Source: Erpobdella octoculata (taxonomy: Eukaryota > Annelida > Clitellata > Hirudinida > Erpobdellidae). Taken from it: DNA of 64,000 nucleotides. The stretch spans positions 23,034,284 to 23,098,283 of the forward strand of contig OZ022238.1 of the NCBI GenBank assembly GCA_963978895.1. Direction: 5' to 3'. Position 1 is the stretch's first letter. Every line of letters begins with the position of its first letter. This document shows positions 11,288 through 23,416 of this stretch, in pieces. A program made the translations under genes and the position numbers. A model generated the notes under the pieces. It had not been told where the DNA came from. It did not search any database and saw nothing but the letters and a program-made list of their open reading frames with translations.

Positions 11288-11627
11288 AACATCTTGACCG
11301 TCTATGACAGGCTCATCATCATGACCCGTCTAAAAGCTCTTCATGTCCTTCATGTATCCTTTTTCACTTGCCCTATGCATCATCTTGTAAATTGAAATTG
11401 ATTGAAAATAACCTACTGAATATATTTCAAATAAATTCATTCCTTGTTGGCTTTTTTATGTACAAATCTGATTTTGCTCGAACAACCCTTAAAACATTCT
11501 CCCTAAAATGTTCTGGTCCACGATTTTTTTTAGCATCCCGACATCTATTTCCTCTTTGAAAAGTATTTCATTATTCAAAAAATCGTTAAAATTTTACTTA
11601 TTACTACTCGACACATAATTTTATATT
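11288..11627. other. Unassigned spacer
   Basis: About 340 bp upstream of the acidic ORF. The KDG-type repeat continues to about 11330; after that nothing is recognised. Confidence 0.4.
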
Positions 11628-11774
11628 CAGTGGCTTCTATCCCTATACAAGCGGGCGCAGCTTCAGGGGGGAAGAAAAAAAACAGGGGAGAAGAAAATAA
11701 AAAAAGGGGGTGTCAGTGCTGGACCCCCCTCCTTTTTATTCTATTTTAATTCTAGTATATTTAGTATCTTTTAT

Positions 11775-12280
11775 CTTGTGACGTGGAACCCTTTGTGTTA
11801 AAGAGCCAATCAGAGCGCGTGTTGTTTCCCGCAATTAATAGGGGTGTATATTTTTTAATATATTGAGAAATCTACCGATTAATTAATTAAATAAATCTCG
11901 TGGATTATAGTTTATATATATGTTTATAAGTAGTGAAAATCTGATGTCTTCGCGATCGAGATTTAAGGAGCTATTAATATGTTTAGTACTTGTTTATATT
12001 GGTTTATCGATTTCGTGGTTTTTTGCCTTATATAAGGGAGAGCCTCTTGCCTCTGGTCCTCTTCCTCGCTAGACTCTCTTGCTGTTCGTGTTTGTGTGCA
12101 AGGCTACGTTTGCTTGTATATTTTTAGGAGGGAAAGTCCTACGGGATTGTTTCCACGTAGTTTTCTCTAATCGCTAGTTTAAACTCGTTCCTGCTTGCTT
12201 TTGAACAGTTAATAAATTTCGTTCTTGAACTTCTTCAAATAAAACGTAAAAGTTAGTAAGAGTTACGGCAGTTACTGACA
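11775..12280 (+). repeat. Possible solo LTR
   Basis: Starts TGTGACGTGG and may end ACTGACA. It contains a TATA box (CCTTATATAAGGG, about 12029) followed by a pyrimidine-rich start region, and AATAAA near 12211, the order of an LTR promoter/R/U5. No flanking duplication was found, so this is tentative; it could be a promoter fragment of another kind. Confidence 0.35.
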
Positions 12281-12655
12281 GGGGGTAAGGAAAAAATAAA
12301 AAACCCTACTTACATATATTTTCACGCATATAAATTACAGTTGAAGTAGAACTGAACGACGTGTTGCTTCACAACATTAGCCCGAGATTCCTTAATTATC
12401 ATTTAATGACCGTCTTATCTCATCTTATCTGGCGGGATGACTAATTCGATACGTTTCACAATGTAACCACCACGATTTGTGGATGGAACTAACTCTACGC
12501 TGACACCTTTGTACTCTGATAGTTTGTACGAAAGTGAACCTAACATAACTGTCTTTTTGATTCTGTTTTGCTTACGATTTATTTCGTTTGTTGAATAAAA
12601 CTATATACTGCGTGAAAAAAACAATGTAAAGTGGCGCTGTTCAATCAAATAAGTT

Positions 12656-13513
12656 CATTGATGGGCACCAACTACTTCAATTGTAGTTACAACTACATGC
12701 CAACTACCTCATGACAGAAGTAGTTATAACTACATGTTAACAACTTTAGAAGAGAGGTAGTTATAACTAGTTTGTTAACTACTACTAAAGTAGTAAACTA
12801 CTTTACAACTACTTTTTAACTGTAAGATATAAAAACACAACAACAAAAAATAAATTTGCATTTAATAATTTTTTTTTAAAGAATAGTAATGATTGTTAAC
12901 TAAATATAATAAAAACAAAGTATTTTTTAGCAAATATAATAAAAACAAAGTATTTTTAAACAAATATAATAAAAACAAAGTATTTTTAAGCAAATATAAT
13001 AAAAACAAAGTATTTTTAAGCAAATTTTAGAAAAACAAAGTGTTTATTGATACATAAAGGTTGAATGACAAAGTTCAAAATTTGTTAAAACTGAAATGGC
13101 TTTTCAGAAAAACCATACGGTCAAATAAAGTGTCACTCATTTTGCACCTTCGAGGTGTCAAAATCATACCAGCCATGCTTGGAAGAGTAGAATTGGCTTT
13201 TATGAAAGCTCATTCTACAAATGGATAATCCTTCAGTGATTGAACATTCGATGCTTTAGATTATATTTTTAAATTATCTGGCTTTTTAATAATTTTGTTA
13301 CAACGCTAAGTCAAAGTAGTTAGACTAGTTATAACTACCAAACTAGATCATAAAAGTAGTTATAACTACATGGCAACTACTCAAAAACAAAAGTAGTTAT
13401 AACTACATGGCAACTACTCAAAAACAAAAGTAGTTATAACTACCATGTAACTACTATAAATGTAGTTATAACTACAGTAGTTACAACTACAGTAGTTAAA
13501 GTGCCCATCACTG
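12656..13513. mobile_element. hAT MITE with perfect 8-bp target duplication
   Basis: Left end CATTGATGGGCAC and right end GTGCCCATCACTG. Identical 8-bp flanks AATAAGTT at 12648-12655 and 13514-13521. Both subterminal regions are packed with GTAGTTATAACTAC palindromes, typical transposase-binding repeats of hAT elements. The interior is a 30-bp tandem repeat plus unique DNA and no ORF. It sits inside the larger hAT-like element, so it is younger. Confidence 0.85.
12901..13045. repeat. 30-bp tandem repeat
   Basis: About 4.5 copies of CAAATATAATAAAAACAAAG plus TATTTTTAAG, almost identical, within the MITE. Confidence 0.9.
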
Positions 13514-14489
13514 AATAAGTTGAACATAATCATGAATATAAACGTTATTTAAAACGATTAAGTTTTATGCCACAAAAACAAGCCGTCTCGATAATATGTA
13601 CTTGTCACACAAAAAAACCTGGTTGGGAAAAATTCAAATGGACGAAATTATTACCAGAAATTTTCAGAGGACTTAGCAGCATTTTCTTATTTTTTATAAA
13701 TTTACGAAGTTTAACAGAAACTATGTTTTTTTACAGTTTTAAAATTTTTATTGCTTCACCTATTTTGTATCAAAAACATATATATGTATCAAATTTTGGG
13801 ACATTAAAATAAAAAAGAACCCACTTCAAAATCAGAAGACCCACTTTTGAGTGAGTAGAGGCTCGTTTCAAAGCCATAATGACAATTGCTCCATTGTGTC
13901 TTTAATTGACATGGCTGAAAGAGGTGCAACATAACTATCTAAATTTGAACAAACCTACGCGTCTTTAACCCTACTGTCCAAAATGATTTACGAGTATTAA
14001 TATTTTTTATTGGTATGTTTCATTTTTATACTAAAGTTAGATTAAATACCAAAGTTATAAGCTACACGTTTTGTCAAAAGTGTAAAATAAAACATCAATT
14101 ATATAGAGGATCAACTTATCTGTAGACGTTAAATGAAATACTAAAAAAAGAAAATTTCAGCTTGGAATTTTTCGGAGGAAGGAAAGGTCGGCTTTTTAGG
14201 GGGGAATTGAGCCCGGCTGCCTGGGGGGATAGAAGCCACTGATTATATTGTATTGCTTCTCGGTTGGCATTCTGGTTTTGTTTTGTTTTTATATATAGGT
14301 CGTCCGTTAGCGGGAAGTAAATTTTTTTGGATGTACCTTTTGGGCACTTTATTTCGTTTATTCTTGTATATTAGTTAGTTTGGTTCACATTGTGCTCAAT
14401 AAAAAAAATAAAAAAAGAAGGATATATTTGTTTTTGTTTCAAAACATAAATAAATAATTTTTTAAATTAAAAAATATTTTGTTTATTTT

Positions 14490-14650
14490 TAAAATTTAAT
14501 AGAATGTATTGTCAGAAGGAGCAAGCCTACATTTCATATTTTACGTCGATTGGTTGACGGAAGTCAAAATTTCACTTTCAAGGTTTGCAAACATTCAAGC
14601 AAGCAGGCAGGCAACGCCGGTAGTAAAGTTAATATAAGGAATTTAAAAAA
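14490..14650. repeat. Interspersed repeat R1, copy
   Basis: Contains TAATAGAATGTATTGTCAGA, CGATTGGTTGACGGAAGT and AATATAAGGAATTTAAAAA. Related copies lie near 17.6, 19.3, 51.7, 54.6 and 63.2 kb. Family not identified. Confidence 0.55.
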
Positions 14651-15190
14651 TCAAAACGGCGCCAAAACGGTCCAACGTCAAAACGGCGGGTAAAAAATGT
14701 CCAGCGACCAAATAATCTGCTTAGTAAATTTTTTCGTTCTTTCTCTCTCACACACAGTTCAGACTTAATCTATATAGGCACCATATTGGGCAAGCTTCGT
14801 AATTTCTTCAGTCTTTTTTTAATTTTTTACTTTCTCAGCAATATTCATTCATTCATTCATCTTGATACATCAAAAATAAAAGATCATGCAGTCAATTGTT
14901 ATACAATGTCTGAAGCTAAGAAAAAAAGCTGGGTAACATTTTTTCCAGACAAATCGATAAGAAAAGCGGCCACCCACCGACCTTTTTATATCCCCCACTG
15001 GATTCAATACAACAAATATTGCAATAATATCTAAAAAAAAAAAAAAACATTTAGTCCTCTAGCAACAATTCCAGCAAAAAAGTTTAAAAGTACAATTTCC
15101 TTTTTCTAATTATGGCTTAAACGACTTAACAGCAGTTCTTCTCGAACCATACATTAATGAAGACTTAATTGAATTTGTTAGTTATTATAC
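14651..15190. other. Unassigned spacer
   Basis: A small 82-codon frame at 14786-15034 has no recognisable domain and no supporting signals. Nothing else was seen. Confidence 0.4.
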
Positions 15191-15191
15191 T

Positions 15192-15400
15192 ATGGTGCTA
15201 GGTTAGCTGAGCTGGTAGAGCGTTAGCCTTGAATGTGAGAGCTTCATGGTTCGACTCCCACTCACTGCCTAGTAGCCCATGTCAACGGAAAACTTAGCGG
15301 GTAAAATCGTTCTATCCGTGGGGCATGTAAAAGAACAGCGCCTTTGAACAAAGCCGAAAAGGCGCTCAATAAATTATCAAACACACACAAACACATTATG
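15192..15400 (+). repeat. tRNA-derived SINE, copy 1
   Basis: The head has an A box (TAGCTGAGCTGG, about 15205) and a B box (GGTTCGACTCC, about 15249) of an RNA polymerase III promoter. The body includes AACTTAGCGGGTAAAATCG. The 3' end forms AGCGCCTTT ... AAAGGCGCT, a 9-bp stem, followed by AATAAATTATCAAACACAC. It is close in sequence to copy 2 at 37.8-38.0 kb. The stem and tail resemble the 3' end of the LINE at 48-130. Confidence 0.85.
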
Positions 15401-15446
15401 TTTTCTGTTAAATTACTTAAGGATTCATAAAAAAAATTACATCTTT

Positions 15447-15592
15447 GTAGGAATATTTTCCTATTATATAATATAATTTATATTAGGTTTTCTACTCTTA
15501 ATAAGATTTCGTTCATTTCGTAGGAATATTTTCCTATTATATAATATAATTTATATTAGGTTTTCTACTCTTAATAAGATTTCGTTCATTTC
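15447..15592. repeat. 73-bp tandem duplication
   Basis: GTAGGAATATTTTCC ... TTCGTTCATTTC occurs twice in direct tandem with essentially no differences, so it is recent. Confidence 0.9.
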
Positions 15593-15739
15593 GTTCATAC
15601 CTAAAGTTCAAACCATGAAGACACACCCAACTAATTTGAAACAACTTTTGTTTAAAATTGGCGCGTCTGCTTTTGATTGATCAGACGTATTTAATAACTA
15701 TGTAACGAATAATTCGATTAGGTGCTATTTTTAGACGAA

Positions 15740-15899
15740 ACCGCAAAGCCATCTGCCAATCACCAGACAAAACACCTCCTCCGGCGTCCCCTATCGTTTC
15801 TTAGTTATTGGTGGCTGCTGTGTGGCTGTGTTTTGTTGTTCATTTCCTTCGTTTTTCTCCATATTTGACGTTTTTTCGCGTTAGATTTTGTTCGGATCG
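15740..15899 (+). promoter_or_regulatory. Promoter and 5' UTR exon of the small basic gene
   Basis: A locally GC-richer segment (CTCCGGCGTCCCC) leads to a non-coding exon that ends GGATCG before GTGAGT (donor at 15900). The paired acceptor is TACTCCAG at 16035, 14 bp before the ATG. The transcription start is not determined. Confidence 0.5.
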
Positions 15900-16049
15900 G
15901 TGAGTAAATTTTTTATTTTGTCAATGTAAATTAGATTTATCTATCTAATGGTCGATTTGAATGATAACTTCGAAAAAGTTGGTTAATCGTTGTTAATCTA
16001 TCAGATTCTACTACCTCTTTCTCTTCCTACTCCAGTTTGTTAAAAAAAA

Positions 16050-16431
16050 ATGGCTAAACCAAAGAAGAGTGACACGAACCCGGCTGAGCGCAAGTTTTTT
16101 TTAATTTTTAGTAAACAGATCGTAACTTCGTCTCTATTTAAATTTTAAACGATAAACATTTTAGCCAAGCCAAACAACGCAGAAGGCGACGCAAAAGCAG
16201 CAAAGCCGGAAAAGAAACCTGCCAGTGGCGTTAAGAGTGGAAAAGTAGCAAGTGAGATTATTTATGTTATATTTATAGAAAATGTTTGAATCTCTTGGAG
16301 TTTTATATTCGATTTATGCCTTCATATTCTACTGAAGCACCATAAACACATGCATACAAATTTCAGAAAAAGGTAAGAAGGGAGCAAAAGCCAAAAAAGC
16401 TGCAGCTCAGAAGAAGAAATCTGAAAAATGA
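16050..16431 (+). CDS. Small Lys/Ala-rich basic protein, 63 aa, three coding exons
   Basis: Coding exons 16050-16089, 16165-16251 and 16367-16431 join in frame to 63 residues that begin MAKPKKSDTNPAE and end AKAKKAAAQKKKSEK. A 5' UTR intron precedes them. The first coding intron uses a GC donor in the classic GCAAGT context; the others are GT-AG (GTGAGA, CAG). The protein is about one third lysine with Ala, Pro and Gly and no hydrophobic core, like linker-histone tails or HMGN-type nucleosome-binding proteins, but the HMGN core motif RRSARLSA is absent. A nuclear, DNA-binding role is inference. The start is set by the ATG 14 bp after the acceptor. Confidence 0.75.
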
Positions 16432-17600
16432 TTCAATCTTTTCTGTTCATGGTTAACTGTATCACTTGTCTAACATGTTCTGACATTTTTGTAGATGAAA
16501 CTCGTTCCATATTTTATATTTTGCTTGAGTGAAGTTGGCAGAGCACATTGTTCAATATTTCAGTTGCTTGATTTTGATTTAACTTTGTGTGTATGTGCAT
16601 GAAAGGATGAGTTTCTTAGAGTAGACTATATAAGTTAGGAGACCAACAGGTGCAAACTCAACTCAGGTTTGGAACAAAATTAAAGTCTGTAAAAAATCTC
16701 AATAACCATCTTAATATTTCTATTGTGTTTTCCCTTAAGCTACACAGGCATGCTGTTAAGATTATCAAATTATGACTTTTAGCTATTAACTTCTCAGCTG
16801 CTGCTGGTAGATATTTTAAATGAGCTTAACTTGCTCATGTTGGTAATAAGCCATATTTATGTGACTTGTTCTTAATGTGGATCTTTTAGCACTGTTTATT
16901 TTGTGGCAGTGAATTCAAAATAAATGTGGCTACATAGCTTTTTCATGTGTTATTCAACCAATATAAAATGTTTTTGTTGGTTATTTAGAAAATCTAAAAT
17001 AAGTTTGCTTCACTCTGTTGCCAGCTGAAAGTAACCAATGTCAAAACAATTTTTTTGGCTTTTGACAAGTCATAGAAGCTCGTGCAGATTTATTTTCTTT
17101 GAAACATTCTTCATAGCCTGTTTAATGACTGCATTTGTAAGAAAGGAAATACTACAATATGGACATGGACAATCAGTACAACGCTAAAGTATTAGGATTG
17201 AGAGGCTTTTCAGTAGCAGTTCCAGATTTCTGTTACTGATTTTAGCCATTTTTAACCCCTACCCCCATGTAAGGACAAGATTTCTTGGATTCTTCCTCCC
17301 CCTCCTTAAGTTTTTACATGTAAAAACTTTGTCTTTTAAAAATCCTTTAGAATTTTTTAAATCTGTGACTATTAATTGTTTGCAAATTATTTTTTGATGA
17401 TAATAAGTCTATAAAATATAAAAAAAAATTGACCACAACAGTCTCCTATGTGAAGATTGTAAATATAAGAAACTTTCTAATCAATATGGAAAAAATGAAC
17501 TTCTTATAAATGTTCAAATTAAATTATGTTTTATTTAAATAAACTAAAAACTGATGCTTCATTTCTCTACAGAAAATTTGTAATTTAAAAAGAAAAGTTT
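16432..17600. other. 3' flank of the small basic gene
   Basis: Probably includes the 3' UTR: AATAAA occurs near 16918. Beyond that I see no gene or clear repeat. Confidence 0.4.
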
Positions 17601-17619
17601 AAATTGACTTTATTCTATG

Positions 17620-17800
17620 ATTCATTCTGATTGTGTCCAATCGATCTGAAAATTTAATAGAATGTAAAGTCAGCGACAACAAATAAACCCACCAAATTTC
17701 AGCTTGATTGGATAACAGGAAGTTAATTTATTAAGTGTTGAAGGGTTCTAACGTATGGCTCAAGCAGCAAATGCGGTGAAGTTAATATAAAAGATTTAAA
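17620..17800. repeat. Interspersed repeat R1, copy
   Basis: Contains AATTTAATAGAATGTAAAGT, CCAAATTTCAGCTTGATTGG and AATATAAAAGATTTAAAAA, in the same order as the 14.5 kb and 51.7 kb copies. Confidence 0.55.
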
Positions 17801-18109
17801 AATAATTATTTAGTCTTTGGAAAATTCATATTATAAATAATGACAATTAAATTATTAAGATAATTGTGACATTTTCGAGATAGGGTCATGCAGAGATTTT
17901 TTAAACCCCCTCCTCCCTGAATCATCCCTAAGAGAAAATCCTTAGTCTTTTGGTCTTTAAACAATGAATGAGATTTTTTTGTGTTTAATAATTTCAAATC
18001 TTCTGTATTTATGATTAAGTGTCTCTGTCTACAATTAGTCTTTATGGACTCTGACCCGATCATGGAGTCACATGTTTGCAACACTGTCCTCTTATGCTTT
18101 TTTATCTTT

Positions 18110-18450
18110 AGATAGATTAGGAGCTTGAGCAGATCTCTACTCATCCTTTTCCACAGATTGACTATTGCAATTCTGCACTTGTCAGTCTACCTCACAAATC
18201 CATCAACACCTATTCTCCAATATCTCCACTGGCTTCATTTTCCAGAAAGAGTAGTCTATAAAGTCATGCTACGGGCCGTCGGCATGAACGCGGTCTGAAA
18301 TATCTCAGCCTTAATATTCAATCATCCAGCTCTGTTGGTGGCCGTAGGTGACTCAGATCCTTGTTTTTTGGAAACCTCATGCCTGCTTCATGTTTTGGGG
18401 TCATCAGTTCCTAGGCATGGAATGACTGTCAGTTAGCAATTAAACAAGCA
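18110..18450 (+). pseudogene. Old LINE reverse transcriptase C-terminal relic
   Basis: Broken frames give LHWLHFPERVVYK, matching the LHWLPFPQRIQFK block of the 0.1-2 kb LINE, preceded by a DY-CN-like stretch and followed by SSSVGG. Many frameshifts. The tail of such a protein (CNSLPVHFRQSIDTKQFKIR) appears at 19960-20060, so the relic was probably split by later insertions. Confidence 0.55.
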
Positions 18451-19259
18451 GCATTAGAAACTGAGTTCTGTTGAATGCTAAAAACTTTTTTTGGAAATAT
18501 TAATAGTTATTGAAGCTCATTTGAGTGTGGAACCACTTTAAAAAATTACATTTCAATTTAGTTTGCTGATGCCATGAAAACAATTGTATATAGTTTGGTT
18601 TAATTCTTGCTCATGCCCCTCAGCTAAAATTTAAAGAACAACAGATGCCTTAATTTTCATTTTCCAAACATGTAATTATAAATGTAAAGAATAATGATGA
18701 GTTGTATTTAAATACGTTCAGTTGCACAATAATGATTTTTAGAACAATATGCTGTTCTCTGTTATACAGGTTTAAATTTATTAAATGATATTAATGCAAG
18801 TTAATTTTTCAGTGATTTTTAGTGAAATGAATGCAGATCAAGTGAGTGTGAGCGAGATGAGTATATCAAACTCCATATATCATGAAATTGAGTGGTAAGA
18901 TGAAGTAATTGGAGTTGGCTTTCATAAACTCTCAGCGCCTTTGTGATGGCCTCATGGGAGAAGTTACTGGAAGATTCAGGTCTATCTTTCTTCTTCTGAA
19001 GTTATTTTTCAAATCTTGCTTGGAATAGCTGGTAAAATTTTAAGAATTATTGCAATTACAAGCATGCAAAACAAAGATACTATATGAGTACAGTATAATC
19101 CTGCTATAACGTACAATTAGATTCAATGTACTGAACTTTCGGTCCAGTCACAACTGCCTATAGTTATAGTATGAGCCTGGTTATAATATATTTCATATTT
19201 AGATATAACATACATTAAGCTGTAACATATTAAATGTTGGTCCCAGGTACATTATTTTT

Positions 19260-19440
19260 ACACACTTTTACTTAACTTGACTTCTCTATCTGTCTGTCGT
19301 CAAATTTTGCAATCGATTTTAAACTAACTTCCCGATGAGCTAGAGACTTCAAAACTTAAACATACCTCCATACTGATTAACAATGCATTTTATCAAAATT
19401 TCGGATCGATTGGACAAAATTTAATTAAATAATTATTTGT
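19260..19440. repeat. Interspersed repeat R1, diverged copy
   Basis: CTCTATCTGTCTGTCGTCAA then CAATCGATTTTAAACTAACTT and TCGGATCGATTGGAC resemble the 63.2 kb and 51.7 kb copies, in inverted sense relative to the latter. Confidence 0.4.
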
Positions 19441-20379
19441 GATATATTTGTCTAACTATTTATTGTCTATGCTAATATGTTTGTTGTCTATGTAGTAAAA
19501 ATATAAAAGTGTGTTTCTAAAAAACTTTGTTTTTGTTTCACTTGTCTATGTATAGAATGGATTATTTAACACATTTACAAAGCATGACTGGCATAACAAA
19601 CATCTAAATAAAAAAGTGACACTCTCATTTGAGATCACTCAAGTTATCGATCATCAGATGTCTCACAGTGGCATAGACACTCAGACTGGGCCCCTTGGAC
19701 AAGAAAATTTTTTCCCAAATAGCTAATGACCAGACGAACCTAGTTGTGGCTACTATTCCAAATTTTTCCAAAACCTCCTACACTTTTTCCACAAAAACAG
19801 CGATGACCAATGGGGTGGGGTAGTCGTAGCTACTTTAAAAAAAATTACATTTTTTTTTATTGACAAATAAATTTAATAAAAACAATTTTCAATTAAATCT
19901 CGAGGACCCCTTGACTGGTCTTGCCTCCAATTTAGAAACCATGCTTTTACCATTGCAGGTCAGGTTCAATGTAACAGCTTGCCTGTGCATTTTCGACAAT
20001 CTATAGACACTAAACAATTCAAAATCAGGCTAAAGACATATATCTTTTTTAATTCAATGATGCACTCCTTTGCAGAAAACTTTTTTTTTATTAGGGTGCA
20101 TTACAAATGTTATTTGCATTGTATTGTATTGAACTGACATCTCATGAACAATAAGTACAATCTGTTTTTACATAGTATCTTGTTAATGTTTGTCTTTCAT
20201 ATCTTGGATGTAATGGATTTTTGGATTCCCATTTCTATGGCTTCTCGAAATATGTGATAGCGAGATTATACTAATATTTCTTTCTAAAAACTATGCCAAT
20301 GAACAGTTATACAAAGCTAGAAAATCTTATACAACTGAATTGAATAAGTCATTCAGGCAATGGATTCAAAATAACTGAA

Positions 20380-21588
20380 CAACCATTGTTAATAAAAAAA
20401 ATAAATAAAGAGCAATATGGCTTCTTGAGAGGTACATCTACTGTGCTTCAACTTCTGAGATTTCTCGATGATGTGACTCAAAGTTATGATGAAGGAAATA
20501 AATGTCATGTAATTCACACTGATATCGAAAAAGCATTCGATAGAGTCCCACACAACAGGCTGTTATATAAGTTGAAGATTTACGGTGTTGATGAGAAAAA
20601 ATTGTCATGGATTTGCAGTTTCCTGGTCAATAGATCTTTTCGAGTACGAATGAACGATTCATTTTCAGAATGGTTAAATTTCAAGAGCGGAGTTCCACAA
20701 GGCAGTGTGTTGGGACCAATTCTGTTTGTGATTTATATCAACGATTTGATTGATGTGATGGAGGGGGCTGGTGGACTGCTTCTGTTTGCCGATGATACAA
20801 AGATGTATAAAACAATCCTGAAGGAAGAAGACTGTCACAAGGGCCATGACATGGTTTAACAAATGGTTGATGAAAGTTAATGGAAAGTATGGAGTATGAA
20901 AGTTCATGTAGAAAAATGTATGGTACTTAAATTCAGTGGTAAAGTGAGGTTTCATCATACAATGAAAGAAACATAAATGAAGTGGAATCGATCAAGGATT
21001 TGGGAGTGACTTTTGGATAAAAGGTCATTCACGAGTTTGTACACATCGCTGGTAAGAAGCAAGCTGGAGTATGCCGTTACTATCTGGTCGCCTCAGTCAA
21101 TTGGATTGATGGAAGAGTTGGAGAAAGTACAGAGGAGAGCAACGAAAATACCGAAGCAGTGCAAAAATATGAATTACAGACAAAGGATGGAATATTTGAA
21201 CTTGCCGACTCTAAAGTACAGAAGAGACAGGGGCAACATGATCGAGACCTTTAAGATTCTTAAGGGTTTTTAAGATATAAATTGTTCTCCATCCTTAAGA
21301 TTGACGGAAACAAAGAAGACAAGAGGAAATTCATTTAAACTGGTCGTTCTACAGGCGCTTAAAGACATAAGAAAATACATTTTTCCCCTGAGAGTGACCA
21401 GTTTATGGAACAGTTTGACGAATGATGTTGTTTGTGCAGAAACGATGGATGATTTTAAATTGAAATTGGGCGAGGCGTGGATGACGAGGAGACATGTGTG
21501 ATCGTGCAGCGGTTGTTTGAATTTGAAATTGAGAGGCAAGAAGGCAATGTGCCTTACGCCTTATTCAATTAATAATAATAATAATAAA
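20380..21588 (+). pseudogene. Second LINE, reverse transcriptase relic
   Basis: RT motifs in order: KEQYGFLRGTSTVLQL, IEKAFDRVPH (motif A), GVPQGSVLGPILF (motif B) and LLFADDTKMY (catalytic FADD). A frameshift or stop follows at about 20855. The C-terminal parts LEYAVTIWSPQ, LQ-type KVQRRATK and TSLWNSLTNDVV lie in two further frames. It ends in an (AAT)n tail at 21570-21588. This is a different lineage from the 0.1-2 kb LINE. No endonuclease was seen upstream, so it is 5'-truncated. Confidence 0.8.
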
Positions 21589-22015
21589 CAGTGTTGGGGG
21601 GTAACGCGTTACTGTAATAGTATTACTTTTTTCAGTAACTTGTAATAGTAACGATTACTTTTATTTTAAAGCAATATGTAATAGTAATATATTACTTTTT
21701 TGAATAATTTTAACGAATTTTACGTTATTTTTTTCGTTACATATTAAAAAAAAATTATTTGACAATTTGTTGTTGAGCTTACTTGTATGTAAAATATCTA
21801 TGCAAGCTATAAACCCGTTTAGCTAAGCTGTATTTGTCTTCCTTTATCGCAATCGCAGATACTTGGGAGTTACGGGTCACTGGATTGACTCAATATCGAT
21901 AGCCAGAAAACCTGCGACGCTTGCTAGCTATCGCCTAATGGGAACTCATACCTACGATGTGTTAGCTTAAGCACTAGATGGTGTACATGCAAAGTTTGCA
22001 AAACGTGAGAAAGTT

Positions 22016-22715
22016 ATGACATTGACTGACAACGGATCAAACTTTGTAAAAGCATTTAACAAAATCCGTGATGGAAATCTCACATCAAATTTTCATACAA
22101 TTAAAAATCAGCTGGCCCAGGAAGATTGTGATGTTGCTTTCTATGAAGTAAGTCTAATTTTGGAAGAAGATAGTTCATTTAACCAAGCACATATGCTGCC
22201 ACAACACAAGAGATGCAGTGCACATACAATGAATTTAGTTGCTGTTAAGGGTGCAAAAGTAGCTTTGAAAATGAGCTGTTTAAAAAATTAAGTACAAGTG
22301 CTTTGGGAAAATGTTCTGGGTTGTGGAATAAAGCAAGTAGAAGTACAACAGCTGCAGAAGTAGTACATCAAGCTGTAAAATTTGCTCTTATTGTTCCAAA
22401 TAATACAAGCTGGAGCTTGTACTATCACGCAGTAGATAAGATTTGTGATATTGTTCGTAAGTCTTCCAAGACAACTTTTAACAATCCTTGCAACACGTTA
22501 TCCGTGGCGTTATTTCAACTAATAAACGTTTCATTTATCATGGAATATAGTAAAGTGATGCAAACTGTAGATCAAGCACTCGACATTTTACATGGACATT
22601 TTGTTGCTAACATTTGTAGGCCTGAAAAAGCAGCTGCTAAAAACACTTGGAAATTTGAAATTGGCATCTTCTTTTGTTGTTGCTTTTGTGACCGGTGTTG
22701 ACAAGCCATTTAAAG
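22016..22715 (+). pseudogene. hAT transposase, degenerate
   Basis: Two consecutive frames (22016-22291, 22303-22701) include LTDNGSNFVKAF, a hAT catalytic-core block with Asp, then QHKRCSAHTMNLVAV (CxxH-type block) and LWNKASRSTTAAEVV. A frameshift separates them near 22290. The N-terminal BED finger and the C-terminal dimerisation domain are missing, so it is inactive. Confidence 0.75.
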
Positions 22716-23115
22716 GATATCTTACCAGAAATTTTGGTGGCCAGATTCTTACACATTGACACAATCATCTGTCTAATGAAAACTTTGAAATGCAACTCCT
22801 ACTTCATGCTAATAATGGAATATGATTAACATTGTGTTTTTAAAAGCTATTTTTGGACTTTTGCATTAAAATAAAATTTGTTTTTGTGTTGTAGTTTTTT
22901 GTTTATATTTTATATTTGTTTCAGACTGGATTATATAGTTTCTGAACCTGAGCAAACTGTTCAATAAAACTTCGAGCACTTAGTGTCATGAAGTAAAGTA
23001 ATAGCTGTGTAATAGTATTACATTTTGTCAGTAACTTGTAATAGTAATATATTACAAATTTTAAAAAGTAACTTGTAATAGTAATATATAACATTTTTAA
23101 GCCAAGTAACTGTAA

Positions 23116-23335
23116 TCTATATATATAAAAGTCTCATGTCATAGTGTTTGAAATTGAACTCCACCGAAACGGCTGAACCAATTTTTATGAAATTTTTTGC
23201 GTACATTTGGTAGATCTGAGGATAGGTCCATGGCTATTTAAAATATTTTTTTTAAAATTATTTAAAAAAGTTATTTTGGAAAAACAAAAAGGTGCAAATA
23301 TGTCCTTTTTATAGGAAAATGCAACAGATAGACAG

Positions 23336-23416
<81 letters not shown>

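Larger units (their letters stand above)
11628..14241. mobile_element. hAT-like element with nested insertion
   Basis: Ends CAGTGGCTTCTATCC and GGATAGAAGCCACTG are inverted repeats. Flanks TTTATATT (11620-11627) and ATTATATT (14242-14249) match at 7 of 8 positions, the 8-bp duplication of hAT elements. No transposase frame was found. The interior holds an LTR-like segment (11775-12280) and a second complete element (12656-13513). The same terminal sequence recurs, truncated, near 37.5 kb and 50.1 kb. Confidence 0.65.
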
